Origin: Mesobacterium pallidum
GTDB taxonomy: Bacteria; Pseudomonadota; Alphaproteobacteria; Rhodobacterales; Rhodobacteraceae
Length of the DNA stretch: 64,000 nucleotides
Assembly: GCF_019966535.1 (NCBI RefSeq)
Contig: NZ_JAIMID010000003.1
Coordinates: 1 to 64,000, forward strand
Direction of reading: 5' to 3'
Numbering within the stretch: the stretch's first letter is position 1; the number at the start of each line of letters is the position of its first letter. The translations under genes were made by a program, and so were the position numbers. A model generated the notes under the pieces. The model was not told the DNA's origin. It was given only the letters and a program-made list of their open reading frames with translations, and ran no database searches. This document shows positions 43,607 through 51,008 of the stretch, one piece after another.

Positions 43607-45238
43607 TCAGCCCATGTCGGGCAGTTTGTATCCTTCGAACTGCTGGCGCAGGGTCAGTTTCGACACCTTGCCCGTCGCGGTCAGCGGCAGCGCCTCCACG
43701 AATTCCAGCGCGTCGGGCAATTGCCAACGGGCGACATGTTCCAGCAGCATCTCGTCCAGCTCGTCCTTGGTCGGCTTGTCCTCGCCGGCCGGCACGACGA
43801 CCAGCAGCGGGCGTTCGTCCCACTTGGGGTGCGGGATGGCGATGACGGCGCAGCTCGACACCTTCGGATGCGCCATGACGATGTTCTCGAGGTCGATGGA
43901 CGAGATCCACTCGCCCCCCGACTTGATCAGGTCCTTGGACCGGTCGCGCAGCACGAGGAACCCGTCGGGCGCGATCGTGGCGATGTCGCCGGTGCCGAAC
44001 CAGCCGTCCGCGTCCATCGCCGCCTCGGTCGCCTCGGCATTCTTGAAATAGCCCGAGATGATGGCGTTGCCGCGTACGAAAAGCTCACCCTGAGATTTTC
44101 CGTCATGAGGCAGCGGATTGCCCGCCTCGTCGGTGATCTTGAGGTCGACGCCAAAGACTCGGCGGCCCTGCAGCGACTTCAGCTTCATCTTCTGATCGAA
44201 GGGCAGGTCCTCGTGGTATTTCGACAAGAGGCCATGGGTACCGATGGGCGACATCTCGGTCATGCCCCAGGCGTGGCAGACGTTGACGCCCGACTTCTCG
44301 AAACTCTCGATCATCGAGCGCGGCGCGGCCGAGCCGCCGACGACCACCTCGGCAAAGCCTTCGGGGTTGCGGCCGCGCTTGGCGATCTCGGCCTGGAGGC
44401 CCTGCCAGACGGTCGGCACGCCCCAGGCGGCGGTGACCTTTTCGGCCTCCATCAGGTCCCACAGGCTTGCGCCGTCCAGTTTCGGCCCCGGAAAGATCAG
44501 CGCGGCGCCCGTCAGCGGCGCCGAGTAGGGCAGCCCCCAGGCATTGACGTGGAACAGCGGGACAACCGGCAGGATGCGGTTGCCCTCGCGCAGCGAGGTG
44601 TGCAGCGTCACCGCCGTCATCAGCGCGTGCAGCACGGTCGAGCGATGGGAATAGAGCGCGCCCTTGGGGTTGCCCGTGGTCCCCGAGGTGTAGCAGAGCG
44701 CGGCCGCCGTGTTCTCGTCGAGCTCGGGCCAGTCGTAGGTGGTGGGCTGGCCTTCGAGCAGGTCCTCGTAGCACAGCATGTCGAGCTTGCTGTCCGGCAT
44801 ATGCGCCCGGTCCGTCATCAGCACCAGCTTGAGACCCTTTGGCAGGTGGTCGGCCAGCGCCTCGACCAGCGGGACAAAGGTGGTGTCGAGGAACAGCACC
44901 CGGTCCTCGGCATGGTTAACGATGTAGAGGAATTGCTCGGCTGAAAGGCGCGGGTTGATCGTGTGGCAGACCGCCCCGTAACCCGCGATGGCGTAATAAA
45001 GCTCCAGATGCCGGTAGCCGTTCCAGGCCAGCGTCGCGACCCGGTCGCCCTGCCCGATCCCCAGCCCCGCCAACCCGTGGGCCAGCTGCGCCACGCGGCC
45101 GTAGGTCTCGGCATAGGTGGTGCGGTGGATGTCCCCCTCGGTCCGCACCGACACGATTTCGGCCGGGCCATGGGCCTCGGCGGCAAACCGCAGGATCTCG
45201 ATGATCGACAGCGGCCGGTGCATCATCTGGCCAAGCAT
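43607..45238 (-). CDS. Acyl-CoA synthetase, DmdB-like (3-methylmercaptopropionyl-CoA ligase type)
   Basis: 543 residues. Adenylation motifs YTSGTTGNPKGALYSHRSTVLH near residue 180, HAWGMTEMSPIGT near 320, and the C-terminal RSKDLIKSGGEWISSIDLEN and TATGKV. The N-terminus MLGQMMHRPLSIIEI and the overall length match DmdB, which activates the DMSP product methylmercaptopropionate, and also medium-chain ligases. Which acid is used here cannot be told; the adjacent dehydrogenase is not the larger DmdC type. Inner evidence supports CoA ligation. Confidence 0.88.
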   Translation of the reverse strand: MLGQMMHRPLSIIEILRFAAEAHGPAEIVSVRTEGDIHRTTYAETYGRVAQLAHGLAGLGIGQGDRVATLAWNGYRHLELYYAIAGYGAVCHTINPRLSAEQFLYIVNHAEDRVLFLDTTFVPLVEALADHLPKGLKLVLMTDRAHMPDSKLDMLCYEDLLEGQPTTYDWPELDENTAAALCYTSGTTGNPKGALYSHRSTVLHALMTAVTLHTSLREGNRILPVVPLFHVNAWGLPYSAPLTGAALIFPGPKLDGASLWDLMEAEKVTAAWGVPTVWQGLQAEIAKRGRNPEGFAEVVVGGSAAPRSMIESFEKSGVNVCHAWGMTEMSPIGTHGLLSKYHEDLPFDQKMKLKSLQGRRVFGVDLKITDEAGNPLPHDGKSQGELFVRGNAIISGYFKNAEATEAAMDADGWFGTGDIATIAPDGFLVLRDRSKDLIKSGGEWISSIDLENIVMAHPKVSSCAVIAIPHPKWDERPLLVVVPAGEDKPTKDELDEMLLEHVARWQLPDALEFVEALPLTATGKVSKLTLRQQFEGYKLPDMG

Positions 45239-45363
45239 GTGGCGTCCTCCCTCTTCTCCTCGGCCCGACTATGCGCGGGGCATCCGGGCGGAGCAAGCGG
45301 ATCGGCGGCTGACGTGAGGGCGCGGCGTCACTTTTTCGGGAAAGCGTTCCGCAGTTCGGAAGA

Positions 45364-46899
45364 TCAGATCTCCGTCTCGACCTCGGCCTCGAGCACCAGC
45401 GTGGCGGCGGGGGCGACCAGGTCGTCGGTGCGCAGCTCGTAGGTCGGGCGCGACAGGCGGTTGCGCGTGACCCAGATCAGCCGCTCCTGCGCGCGGGTGA
45501 TAGCGACATAGGCAAGGCGTTTCCACAGCGGCGTGCCCGCCTCGTTCCGCCCGGCGCGCCAGGCGGCGTAAAGATCGGGGGCAAAGACCTGCACATCGGG
45601 CCATTGCGAGCCCTGCGCCTTGTGGATCGTGACGGCGGCGCCATGCAGGAAGGTGGCACCCATGCGGGCGGCGAAGGGGATGAAGGGTTCTTCCTCGTCC
45701 GGCTTCTCGATCTTGACGATCGAGGCGGCCGAGACGCGCGGATCCTCGGCGCCGATCACGTGCAGGCGCGAAAAGCCGGGCTTGCGGCCAGCGCCCAGGT
45801 AGATCACCTGCGCGCCCTTGATCAGGCCCCGCGCCTCGAGGTCGAGCCGCTTCTTGCGGTGCTTGAGCGGCAGTTCGATCCCGTCGCAGATCAGCGGCTC
45901 GCCGGGCAACAGTTCGGTTTCCGGCGCGCCATGGACCGCGCGGAAGGCGTTGATCAGGCGGATGCGCGTGGCGTTGCGCCAGACCAGCACGGGGGAGCGC
46001 GCCATCAGGTCGACTTCGACCCGCTGGCCCCAGACCACGCGGGAATCGCGGGCGGCGGCCTCTTCGACCATGCGCTCGAAATCCGGGAAATCGACGGCCG
46101 GATCGGCGAGGGCATGGGCAAGGTCGAGGATCGGGTTGTCCTCGTCCTGGCGGTGGACGCGGTGCAGCTCCATCCGTGCCTCTGCGGGCAGCTTGTCAAA
46201 GACCATGCCGCCGGACTGGTTCACCGGGGCCAACTGGGCCGGATCGCCGAACAGGATCAGGGTCGGGAAGATCTCCTTCAGGTCCTCGAACTGGCGGTCG
46301 TCCAGCATCGAGGATTCATCCACAAGCCCGATATCCAGCGGCTCGTCCCGCCGTTTCCATCCGGTGATGAAATCCGACCCGCGCAGGCCGGCTGTGGCCA
46401 GCGCGCCGGGGATCGAGCGGTTGGTCTGGAAGAACGCATGGGCGCGGTCCAGCGCCTCCTCGCTCAGCCCCTCGATCTCGGGACGCTCGCCGTTGCCCAT
46501 GAGCCATTCCGCGATCCGCTCGTACTCGGGGTCGTAGACGGGGGTGTAGATGATCCGGTGGATCGTGGTCGCCGGCACGCCGCGCGTCCGCAACACGAAA
46601 GCCGCCTTGTTGGTCGGCGCCAGCACGGCCACGCTGCGGCTGTCCTTCTTCTTGCGGCTCTCGTAATCGCCCGACACGATATCAAGCCCCGCCCCCTCGA
46701 GCGCCTTGCACAGCTCGGCCAGCAGCAGCGTCTTGCCCGAGCCCGCCTTGCCGGTCAGCGCCATGACACGGCTGCGCCCGGGCCGCAGGCTGCCGGTCAT
46801 CCCGTCGTCAAGATCCACGCCCGCCTCGCGCAACATCTCGGTCACGCGGTCATAGGCTTCGGCCTGGTCGTCGGAGAATGTCAGCGCGGGCAAATCCAT
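45364..46899 (-). CDS. RecD-like ATP-dependent DNA helicase
   Basis: 511 residues, superfamily 1. Walker A LTGKAGSGKTLLLAELC near residue 50, Walker B VDESSML, motif III GDPAQLAPV, and the C-terminal UvrD-C_2-type ATIHKAQGSQWPDVQVF and YVAITRAQERLIWVTRN. Unlike RecD of RecBCD it stands alone and lacks the N-terminal nuclease-linked part. It may unwind DNA ends or replication forks; it lacks a clear partner gene here. Its Ala at AVTIHKAQGS is the usual nucleotide-coupling motif. Confidence 0.9.
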   Translation of the reverse strand: MDLPALTFSDDQAEAYDRVTEMLREAGVDLDDGMTGSLRPGRSRVMALTGKAGSGKTLLLAELCKALEGAGLDIVSGDYESRKKKDSRSVAVLAPTNKAAFVLRTRGVPATTIHRIIYTPVYDPEYERIAEWLMGNGERPEIEGLSEEALDRAHAFFQTNRSIPGALATAGLRGSDFITGWKRRDEPLDIGLVDESSMLDDRQFEDLKEIFPTLILFGDPAQLAPVNQSGGMVFDKLPAEARMELHRVHRQDEDNPILDLAHALADPAVDFPDFERMVEEAAARDSRVVWGQRVEVDLMARSPVLVWRNATRIRLINAFRAVHGAPETELLPGEPLICDGIELPLKHRKKRLDLEARGLIKGAQVIYLGAGRKPGFSRLHVIGAEDPRVSAASIVKIEKPDEEEPFIPFAARMGATFLHGAAVTIHKAQGSQWPDVQVFAPDLYAAWRAGRNEAGTPLWKRLAYVAITRAQERLIWVTRNRLSRPTYELRTDDLVAPAATLVLEAEVETEI

Positions 46900-46944
46900 G
46901 CCGCGACCCTACAGCCAGCCCCCGGCACGCACCAGCAGATTGGG

Positions 46945-47254
46945 GCGCCGATCCGCCCTTCATCTTGCCAGGATTATCCCGGGGAGCGCAGGGTCGGTTG
47001 CCGCGCCTTGGGCGCGAGGGGCTGGCCTCTCGCCTGCCTGGCGTGCCGCTCGTTGTCCTGTCGAGACTGCGTGCCCGGGGGCACGCCTGCCTTCGGCGAC
47101 AGTATTTGGGGAAAAGTGAAAGCAGGGGCGCGCGCCCGTGGACAGGACTGCGGCGCGCACTTCTGAAAGATGATAGCGGGGCGGAAGATCCCCCTTCATC
47201 TTGCCGTTAAACTCCGGGGGAGCCCGCCCAGGGGGCGGGTGGGGGCAGCGCCCC
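46945..47254. repeat. Dispersed mosaic intergenic repeat between the helicase and luxI genes
   Basis: Contains a GCCCTTCATCTTGCCAGGA start at about 46956, a GAGGGGCTGGCCTCTC hairpin at about 47018, AGTATTTGGGGAAAAGTGAA at 47101-47120 (inverse of the 10774 module) and GATCCCCCTTCATCTTGCC at about 47190 leading into ACTCCGGGGG. It follows the end of luxI, so it may terminate it. No gene in these 355 bases. Confidence 0.75.
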
Positions 47255-47887
47255 CTATTCCGCGGCGATCAAGGCCCGCGGCGCCTCGCGATCCTGGGCG
47301 AACCAGGCTGCGGCCGTCTCGGGTGCGATGCCGGCACGGCGGGCGACGCGGGCGCGGTCGGCCTCGGTGAAGGTCCAGAGGCCGATGCTGGTCTTGCCGG
47401 CGCCGGCGCCTTCGGCGCCCATCACGTCGGGTTCCGCGCCGATCAGGCGGTAGATGCGGGTCATCGGCGCGTCGAAGACACCAACGAAATGGCGCACGCC
47501 GCTGGCCTGCATGAAGACCCCGCCGCCCAGCATCAGCGCCGCCGCCACGCGCGGATGGGCGCCGGGGGCCAGGCAGAAGCGGGTGCATTCCCAGATCAGC
47601 GGGCTGCAGATCGTGCCGCCGCCCAGGAGGTGGGTGAAGTGATCGTTGACCATGGTCCGGCCCGTGGTCGGCAAGAGGCGCATGGAGCCGCCGTGGCGGC
47701 CATCCGGCGCCTGCCAGATCACGTAGAGCGGCCCCTGCGCGTCGTATTGATCGCGCTCTTCGCCTGCCGCGTTCACATCCACGGCCCAGCCGCGGCGGCG
47801 GTGGAACTGATCTGCCCGGTGGCGGAACATCGAGGTGGCAAGGGCGGGGTCGCGGGCCAGGTCGTCCTGGGTCAGAAAGCGCAGCAT
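47255..47887 (-). CDS. luxI: Acyl-homoserine-lactone synthase (LuxI family)
   Basis: 210 residues. Conserved family residues are in place: FHRRRGWAVD (Arg, Trp), DQYDA (Asp), PLYVIWQ, GSMRLLPTTGRTMVNDHF (Arg, Glu-like site) and ICSPLIWECTRFC with the second Glu/Arg. It joins S-adenosylmethionine with an acyl chain from acyl-ACP or acyl-CoA to make an N-acyl-homoserine lactone. Start MLRFLTQ at 47887 is taken; 47929 is an upstream alternative. It lies 108 bp after luxR on the same strand. I found no clear lux box in that gap. Confidence 0.93.
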   Translation of the reverse strand: MLRFLTQDDLARDPALATSMFRHRADQFHRRRGWAVDVNAAGEERDQYDAQGPLYVIWQAPDGRHGGSMRLLPTTGRTMVNDHFTHLLGGGTICSPLIWECTRFCLAPGAHPRVAAALMLGGGVFMQASGVRHFVGVFDAPMTRIYRLIGAEPDVMGAEGAGAGKTSIGLWTFTEADRARVARRAGIAPETAAAWFAQDREAPRALIAAE

Positions 47888-47995
47888 GATCGGTCTCCAT
47901 CCGGGGTGATGGAGCGATGAGGTCCGCAAACTGGTAAAGAACGGCCAAGCAACGCGCCGCGACCCGTTAACGCTTTTCGCGCAACGGGGGCGGTT

Positions 47996-48724
47996 TCAGA
48001 CCACGATCAGGCCCCGGCTCATGGCGCGGGCCACCGCGTGGGTGGTGTTGAGCGCCCCAAGCTTGAAGCGGGCGCTCTCGATATAGACCCTGAGCGTATG
48101 CTCAGAGATCGACAGCGTCTCGGCCACCTGCGCGCGCGAATAGCCGACCGCGAGCAGGGTCATCGTCTCGATCTCGCGCGGCGACAGCGCCTGGGTCGGC
48201 TCGGGCTGGCGGTCCGGATCCAGCTCGAGCGCCGCGCGGTTGAAGAAATGCGCGATCAGGATCAGGTCGCGCCGGTTCGCCTCGGTGAAGGCCGCCCAGG
48301 CGTCGTCGTCGCAATTCTGGCTGACCGAGAACAGGGCGAACTGCCCGTTCGGCCCGCGCACCGGGACCGAGTAGCCCTGATTGCCGACGCCGTGCTCGAT
48401 CGCCTCTTTCTGGAAGGCACGGGCGGCGCGGCCCGACCAGTCGAGCCGCTTCCAGTCGACCGGGTGAAAGCGTTGATAACACCCGACAATCACCGGATCG
48501 ACACGCAGGTATCCTTTCTTGATGTAGCGGTCGAGCCAATCCCGTGAGTAGGTGCCGACGCCGGTCTGTTCCCCCGCCGCGCTGACCCAGTGGTAGATCA
48601 TGTGCGCGACGCCGTAGTAATCCCGCAGCTCGAGGATGCGGTTCTTCAGATCCTCATGCGACCGGGACGTCTCCAGACGGGAGAGGATGTCCTCCAGCGA
48701 TGTCGTCGTGCTCGAACAGTCCAA
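47996..48724 (-). CDS. luxR: LuxR-family quorum-sensing transcriptional regulator
   Basis: 242 residues. N-terminal autoinducer-binding domain about 25-165 (WVSAAGEQTGVGTYSRDWLDRYIKKGYLRVDPVI, with Trp, Tyr and Asp of the ligand pocket) and a C-terminal LuxR helix-turn-helix about 175-235 (LSPREIETMTLLAVGYSRAQVAETLSISEHTLRVYIESARFKLG). I chose TTG 48724 because AAGGGG lies 6 bp upstream; a longer frame from an ATG at 48781 has no ribosome binding site. It overlaps the preceding small gene by 71 bases in another frame. Confidence 0.9.
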   Translation of the reverse strand: MDCSSTTTSLEDILSRLETSRSHEDLKNRILELRDYYGVAHMIYHWVSAAGEQTGVGTYSRDWLDRYIKKGYLRVDPVIVGCYQRFHPVDWKRLDWSGRAARAFQKEAIEHGVGNQGYSVPVRGPNGQFALFSVSQNCDDDAWAAFTEANRRDLILIAHFFNRAALELDPDRQPEPTQALSPREIETMTLLAVGYSRAQVAETLSISEHTLRVYIESARFKLGALNTTHAVARAMSRGLIVV

Positions 48725-48869
48725 ACCCGGCCCCTTGCGACTTGGACGCGATCTCGACAGCTGCCACGATCTTCGTATCATCCAACTGCTCGGCCAGCGC
48801 GGTCATATCGTTCTTTTCCGCGAAGGTGCGCAGGTCCGTGAGAACGTCCAGTATCCAGTCATGCGTCAT
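48654..48869 (-). CDS. Small protein upstream of luxR, 71 aa
   Basis: MTHDWILDVLTDLRTFAEKNDMTALAEQLDDTKIVAAVEIAS forms an acidic helical N-terminus that I recall seeing upstream of luxR in other Roseobacter-group genomes; I have no family name for it. The last 71 bases run in a different frame inside luxR, so translation of the two is tightly linked. A perfect CtrA motif lies 22 bp upstream of its ATG. It could be a regulator or merely a coupling leader peptide. Confidence 0.65.
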   Translation of the reverse strand: MTHDWILDVLTDLRTFAEKNDMTALAEQLDDTKIVAAVEIASKSQGAGFGLFEHDDIAGGHPLPSGDVPVA

Positions 48870-48890
48870 GGCGAGTCTCGTTAGCAGTTG

Positions 48891-48905
48891 TTAATGAATG
48901 GTTAA
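48891..48905 (-). promoter_or_regulatory. Perfect CtrA-binding motif (TTAA-N7-TTAA) upstream of the lux locus
   Basis: TTAA-tgaatgg-TTAA at 48891-48905, 22 bp before the ATG of the small lux-leader gene. This is the full consensus of the alphaproteobacterial cell-cycle regulator CtrA, which in Rhodobacterales is linked with quorum sensing. Confidence 0.65.
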
Positions 48906-48926
48906 CTCAATCTTAGCACGACCAAG

Positions 48927-48948
48927 TTTCTTAAGAAATTCGCGAATT
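48927..48948. promoter_or_regulatory. Two overlapping perfect palindromes between the lux locus and the 49104 gene
   Basis: TTTCTTAAGAAA (48927-48938) and AATTCGCGAATT (48937-48948) are both perfect 12-mers sharing two bases. They lie 58-79 bp upstream of the small lux-leader gene, a good place for an operator. The protein that might bind is unknown. Confidence 0.4.
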
Positions 48949-48977
48949 CTGTATCCCCAGAAATAGCGAGGGGGTGG

Positions 48978-49001
48978 TTTTGCAAGCTGCTGATTTGCAA
49001 A
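48978..49001. promoter_or_regulatory. TTTTGCAA/TTTGCAAA pair upstream of the 49104 gene
   Basis: TTTTGCAA (48978-48985) and TTTGCAAA (48994-49001) stand 8 bp apart in direct orientation, about 100 bp before ATG 49104. The pattern resembles TTTGCAAA repeats bound by the ScfR/RamB-type regulator PccR in Rhodobacter. Confidence 0.3.
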
Positions 49002-49103
49002 GGCCCCCGTCACGGCCCGGACCTTTGGGCTACCAAGATGCCGTGATTCGCGCCATGCTGTGCCCGTGGAACCGCGACCCGCCCCGTGCAGAAAGGCCTT
49101 CCG

Positions 49104-49508
49104 ATGCAGAGGTTTGCCCATGTCACCGCCCTTGCCCTGTGCCTCGCCGCCCCGCTTGCGGCGCAGGAGAGCCAGGCCGTCCGGTTCGCCGCCGGGAATT
49201 TCGGCACCATGGTCACCGGGGCCGTCACCGGCCAGGGTTACGCCGATTACACGCTGGGCGCCCGCGCCGGCCAGGAGATGTTCGCCGAGCTGACCACCGG
49301 CGAGACCAACGGCCATGGCAGCGCCTATTTCAACATCCTGCCGCCGGGCAGCGACAACGTGGCGATCTTCATCGGCTCGGTCGAAGGCCGGGTGGCGCGG
49401 ATCGACCTGCCCGAGGACGGCACTTACACGATCCGGGTCTACCTGATGGGCAACGACGCGGACACCGGCAAGACGGTGAATTTCAACCTCGACCTGTCGA
49501 TCCAGTAG
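49104..49508 (+). CDS. Exported small protein resembling PliG-type (g-type lysozyme inhibitor) family
   Basis: 134 residues, signal peptide MQRFAHVTALALCLAAPLAAQ. The mature part (VRFAAGNFGTMVTGAVTGQGYADYTLGARAGQEMFAEL, SAYFNILPPGSDNVAIFIGS, DGTYTIRVYLMGN) has the all-beta pattern I associate with bacterial PliG-like proteins, but the assignment is from memory of the pattern only. ATG 49104 has AAAGG at good spacing. It is convergent with ccr, with a GC-rich hairpin between (CGGCGCGCC/GGCGCGCCG, 49520-49540). Confidence 0.6.
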   Translation: MQRFAHVTALALCLAAPLAAQESQAVRFAAGNFGTMVTGAVTGQGYADYTLGARAGQEMFAELTTGETNGHGSAYFNILPPGSDNVAIFIGSVEGRVARIDLPEDGTYTIRVYLMGNDADTGKTVNFNLDLSIQ

Positions 49509-49519
49509 AAACGGCAAAC

Positions 49520-49540
49520 GGCGCGCCGGGGGCGCGCCGC
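49520..49540. terminator. GC-rich hairpin between convergent genes
   Basis: CGGCGCGCC (49520-49528), loop GGG, GGCGCGCCG (49532-49540). No T-run; may end both transcripts weakly. Confidence 0.4.
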
Positions 49541-49562
49541 TGTCATCGCATGACGAAGGGGC

Positions 49563-50852
49563 TCAGGACCGGCCGGCCTCGAGCGCGTCCTCGAAGGTGC
49601 GCAGCCCGGTGCGGGGCGCTTGGACCAGCACGGCCATGTTGCCGGGCTTGTGTTCGTTGCGCAGCATCTTGGTGTGGGCCTGCGGAATCTCGTTCCAGGC
49701 AAAGACCTCGGACATGCAGGGGTCCAGCCGTCGCTCGACCATCAGCCGGTTGGCCGAGGCCGCCTGCTTGAGGTTGGCAAAGTGCGAGCCCTGCAGTCGC
49801 TTCTGGTGCATCCACATGTAGCGCACGTCGAAGGTGCAGTTGAACCCCGAGGTGCCGGCGCAGATCACGACTATGCCGCCCTTTTTCACAACCAGCGTGG
49901 AGACGGGGAAGGTCGCCTCGCCAGGGTGTTCGAAGACCATGTCGACGCTGACGCCCTTGCCGGTGATGTCCCAGATCGCCTTGCCGAACTTGCGCGCCTC
50001 CTTGAGCCACTCGTTGTATTCCGGCGAATTGACCGTCGGTAGTTGGCCCCAGCAGTTGAAGTCCTTGCGGTTGATGACCCCCTTGGCGCCCTGCGCCATG
50101 ACAAAGTCGCGCTTGCTTTCGTCCGAGATCACGCCGATGGCGTTGGCGCCGGCGGTGTTGGCCAGCTGGATCGCGTAGGAGCCGAGGCCGCCCGAGGCGC
50201 CCCAGACCAGCACGTTCTGGCCCGGCCGCAGCTCGTGCGGGTGGTGGCCGAACAGCATCCGGTAGGCGGTCGCCAGGGTCAGCGTGTAGCAGGCGCTTTC
50301 TTCCCAGGTCAGGTGCTTGGGCCGCGGCATCAGCTGCTGCGCCTGCACCTTGGTGAACTGGGCAAAGCTGCCGTCGCCCGTCTCGTAGCCCCAGATCCGC
50401 TGGGTGGGGCTGAACATCGGGTCGCCGCCGTTGCATTCCTCGTCGTCGCCGTCATCCTGGTTGCAGTGGATCACGACCTCGTCGCCGACCTTCCAGGTCT
50501 TGACCTTGTCCCCGACCGCCCAGACGATCCCCGAGGCGTCGGAGCCCGCGATGTGATAATCCTGCTTGTGCACGTCGAAGGGGCTGATCGGCTTGCCGAG
50601 ACCGGCCCAGACGCCGTTGTAGTTGACGCCCGCCGCCATGACGAGAACCAGCACCTCGTGGCTGTCGATCTGCCAGGTGTCGACGACCTCCTGCTGGAAG
50701 CTCGTCTCGGGCTCCCCGTGACGCTCGCGACGGATCGCCCAGGCGTACATCTTGGGGGGCACGTAGCCCAGCGGGGGCATCTCGCCCAGTTCATACAGCT
50801 CTTTCTCGGGCGCCTCGTAGGGGGCAATGCCGGAATGCGTGTCCAAAGCCAT
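49563..50852 (-). CDS. ccr: Crotonyl-CoA carboxylase/reductase
   Basis: 429 residues. MDR-family reductase: YHIAGSDASGIVWAVGDKVKTWKVGDEVVIHCNQ, NADPH-binding GASGGLGSYAIQLANTAGANAIGVISDE, and the CCR-specific FEHPGEATFPVSTLVVKKGGIVVICAGTSGFNCTFDVRYMWMHQKRLQGSHFAN. It reductively carboxylates crotonyl-CoA with NADPH and CO2 to (2S)-ethylmalonyl-CoA, the key step of acetyl-CoA assimilation in bacteria without isocitrate lyase. Start MALDTHSGI at 50852. Three TTGCAA-like elements lie just upstream, and the pathway mutase gene ecm is 5.5 kb away. Confidence 0.95.
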   Translation of the reverse strand: MALDTHSGIAPYEAPEKELYELGEMPPLGYVPPKMYAWAIRRERHGEPETSFQQEVVDTWQIDSHEVLVLVMAAGVNYNGVWAGLGKPISPFDVHKQDYHIAGSDASGIVWAVGDKVKTWKVGDEVVIHCNQDDGDDEECNGGDPMFSPTQRIWGYETGDGSFAQFTKVQAQQLMPRPKHLTWEESACYTLTLATAYRMLFGHHPHELRPGQNVLVWGASGGLGSYAIQLANTAGANAIGVISDESKRDFVMAQGAKGVINRKDFNCWGQLPTVNSPEYNEWLKEARKFGKAIWDITGKGVSVDMVFEHPGEATFPVSTLVVKKGGIVVICAGTSGFNCTFDVRYMWMHQKRLQGSHFANLKQAASANRLMVERRLDPCMSEVFAWNEIPQAHTKMLRNEHKPGNMAVLVQAPRTGLRTFEDALEAGRS

Positions 50853-50917
50853 CTTGGGTCTCCTGCCAGAAATGCCGCGATGCAGAATCGCGCTGTTCGT
50901 CAGGAGATACCGACGGC

Positions 50918-50956
50918 TTCGCAATTTTGCAATAGATCAAAGGTCGGATTTTGTAA
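50918..50956 (-). promoter_or_regulatory. Cluster of TTGCAA-like elements upstream of ccr
   Basis: TTCGCAA (50918-50924) directly followed by TTTTGCAA (50925-50932), and TTTTGTAA (50949-50956). They lie 66-104 bp before the ccr start. An ATTTTGC core also occurs in the ecm promoter region (TTGCGCAA at 56284-56291 and 56325-56332). Confidence 0.4.
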
Positions 50957-51008
50957 TTTTATAACCGAGCGGATGCAGAAACTTCCGTGCGACTGCAGAG
51001 AGACCCGG

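Noticed and set aside
47888..47995. lux box between luxR and luxI
   Set aside because: CTTGG...CCAGT around 47920-47945 is only weakly symmetric; no 20-bp dyad can be supported.
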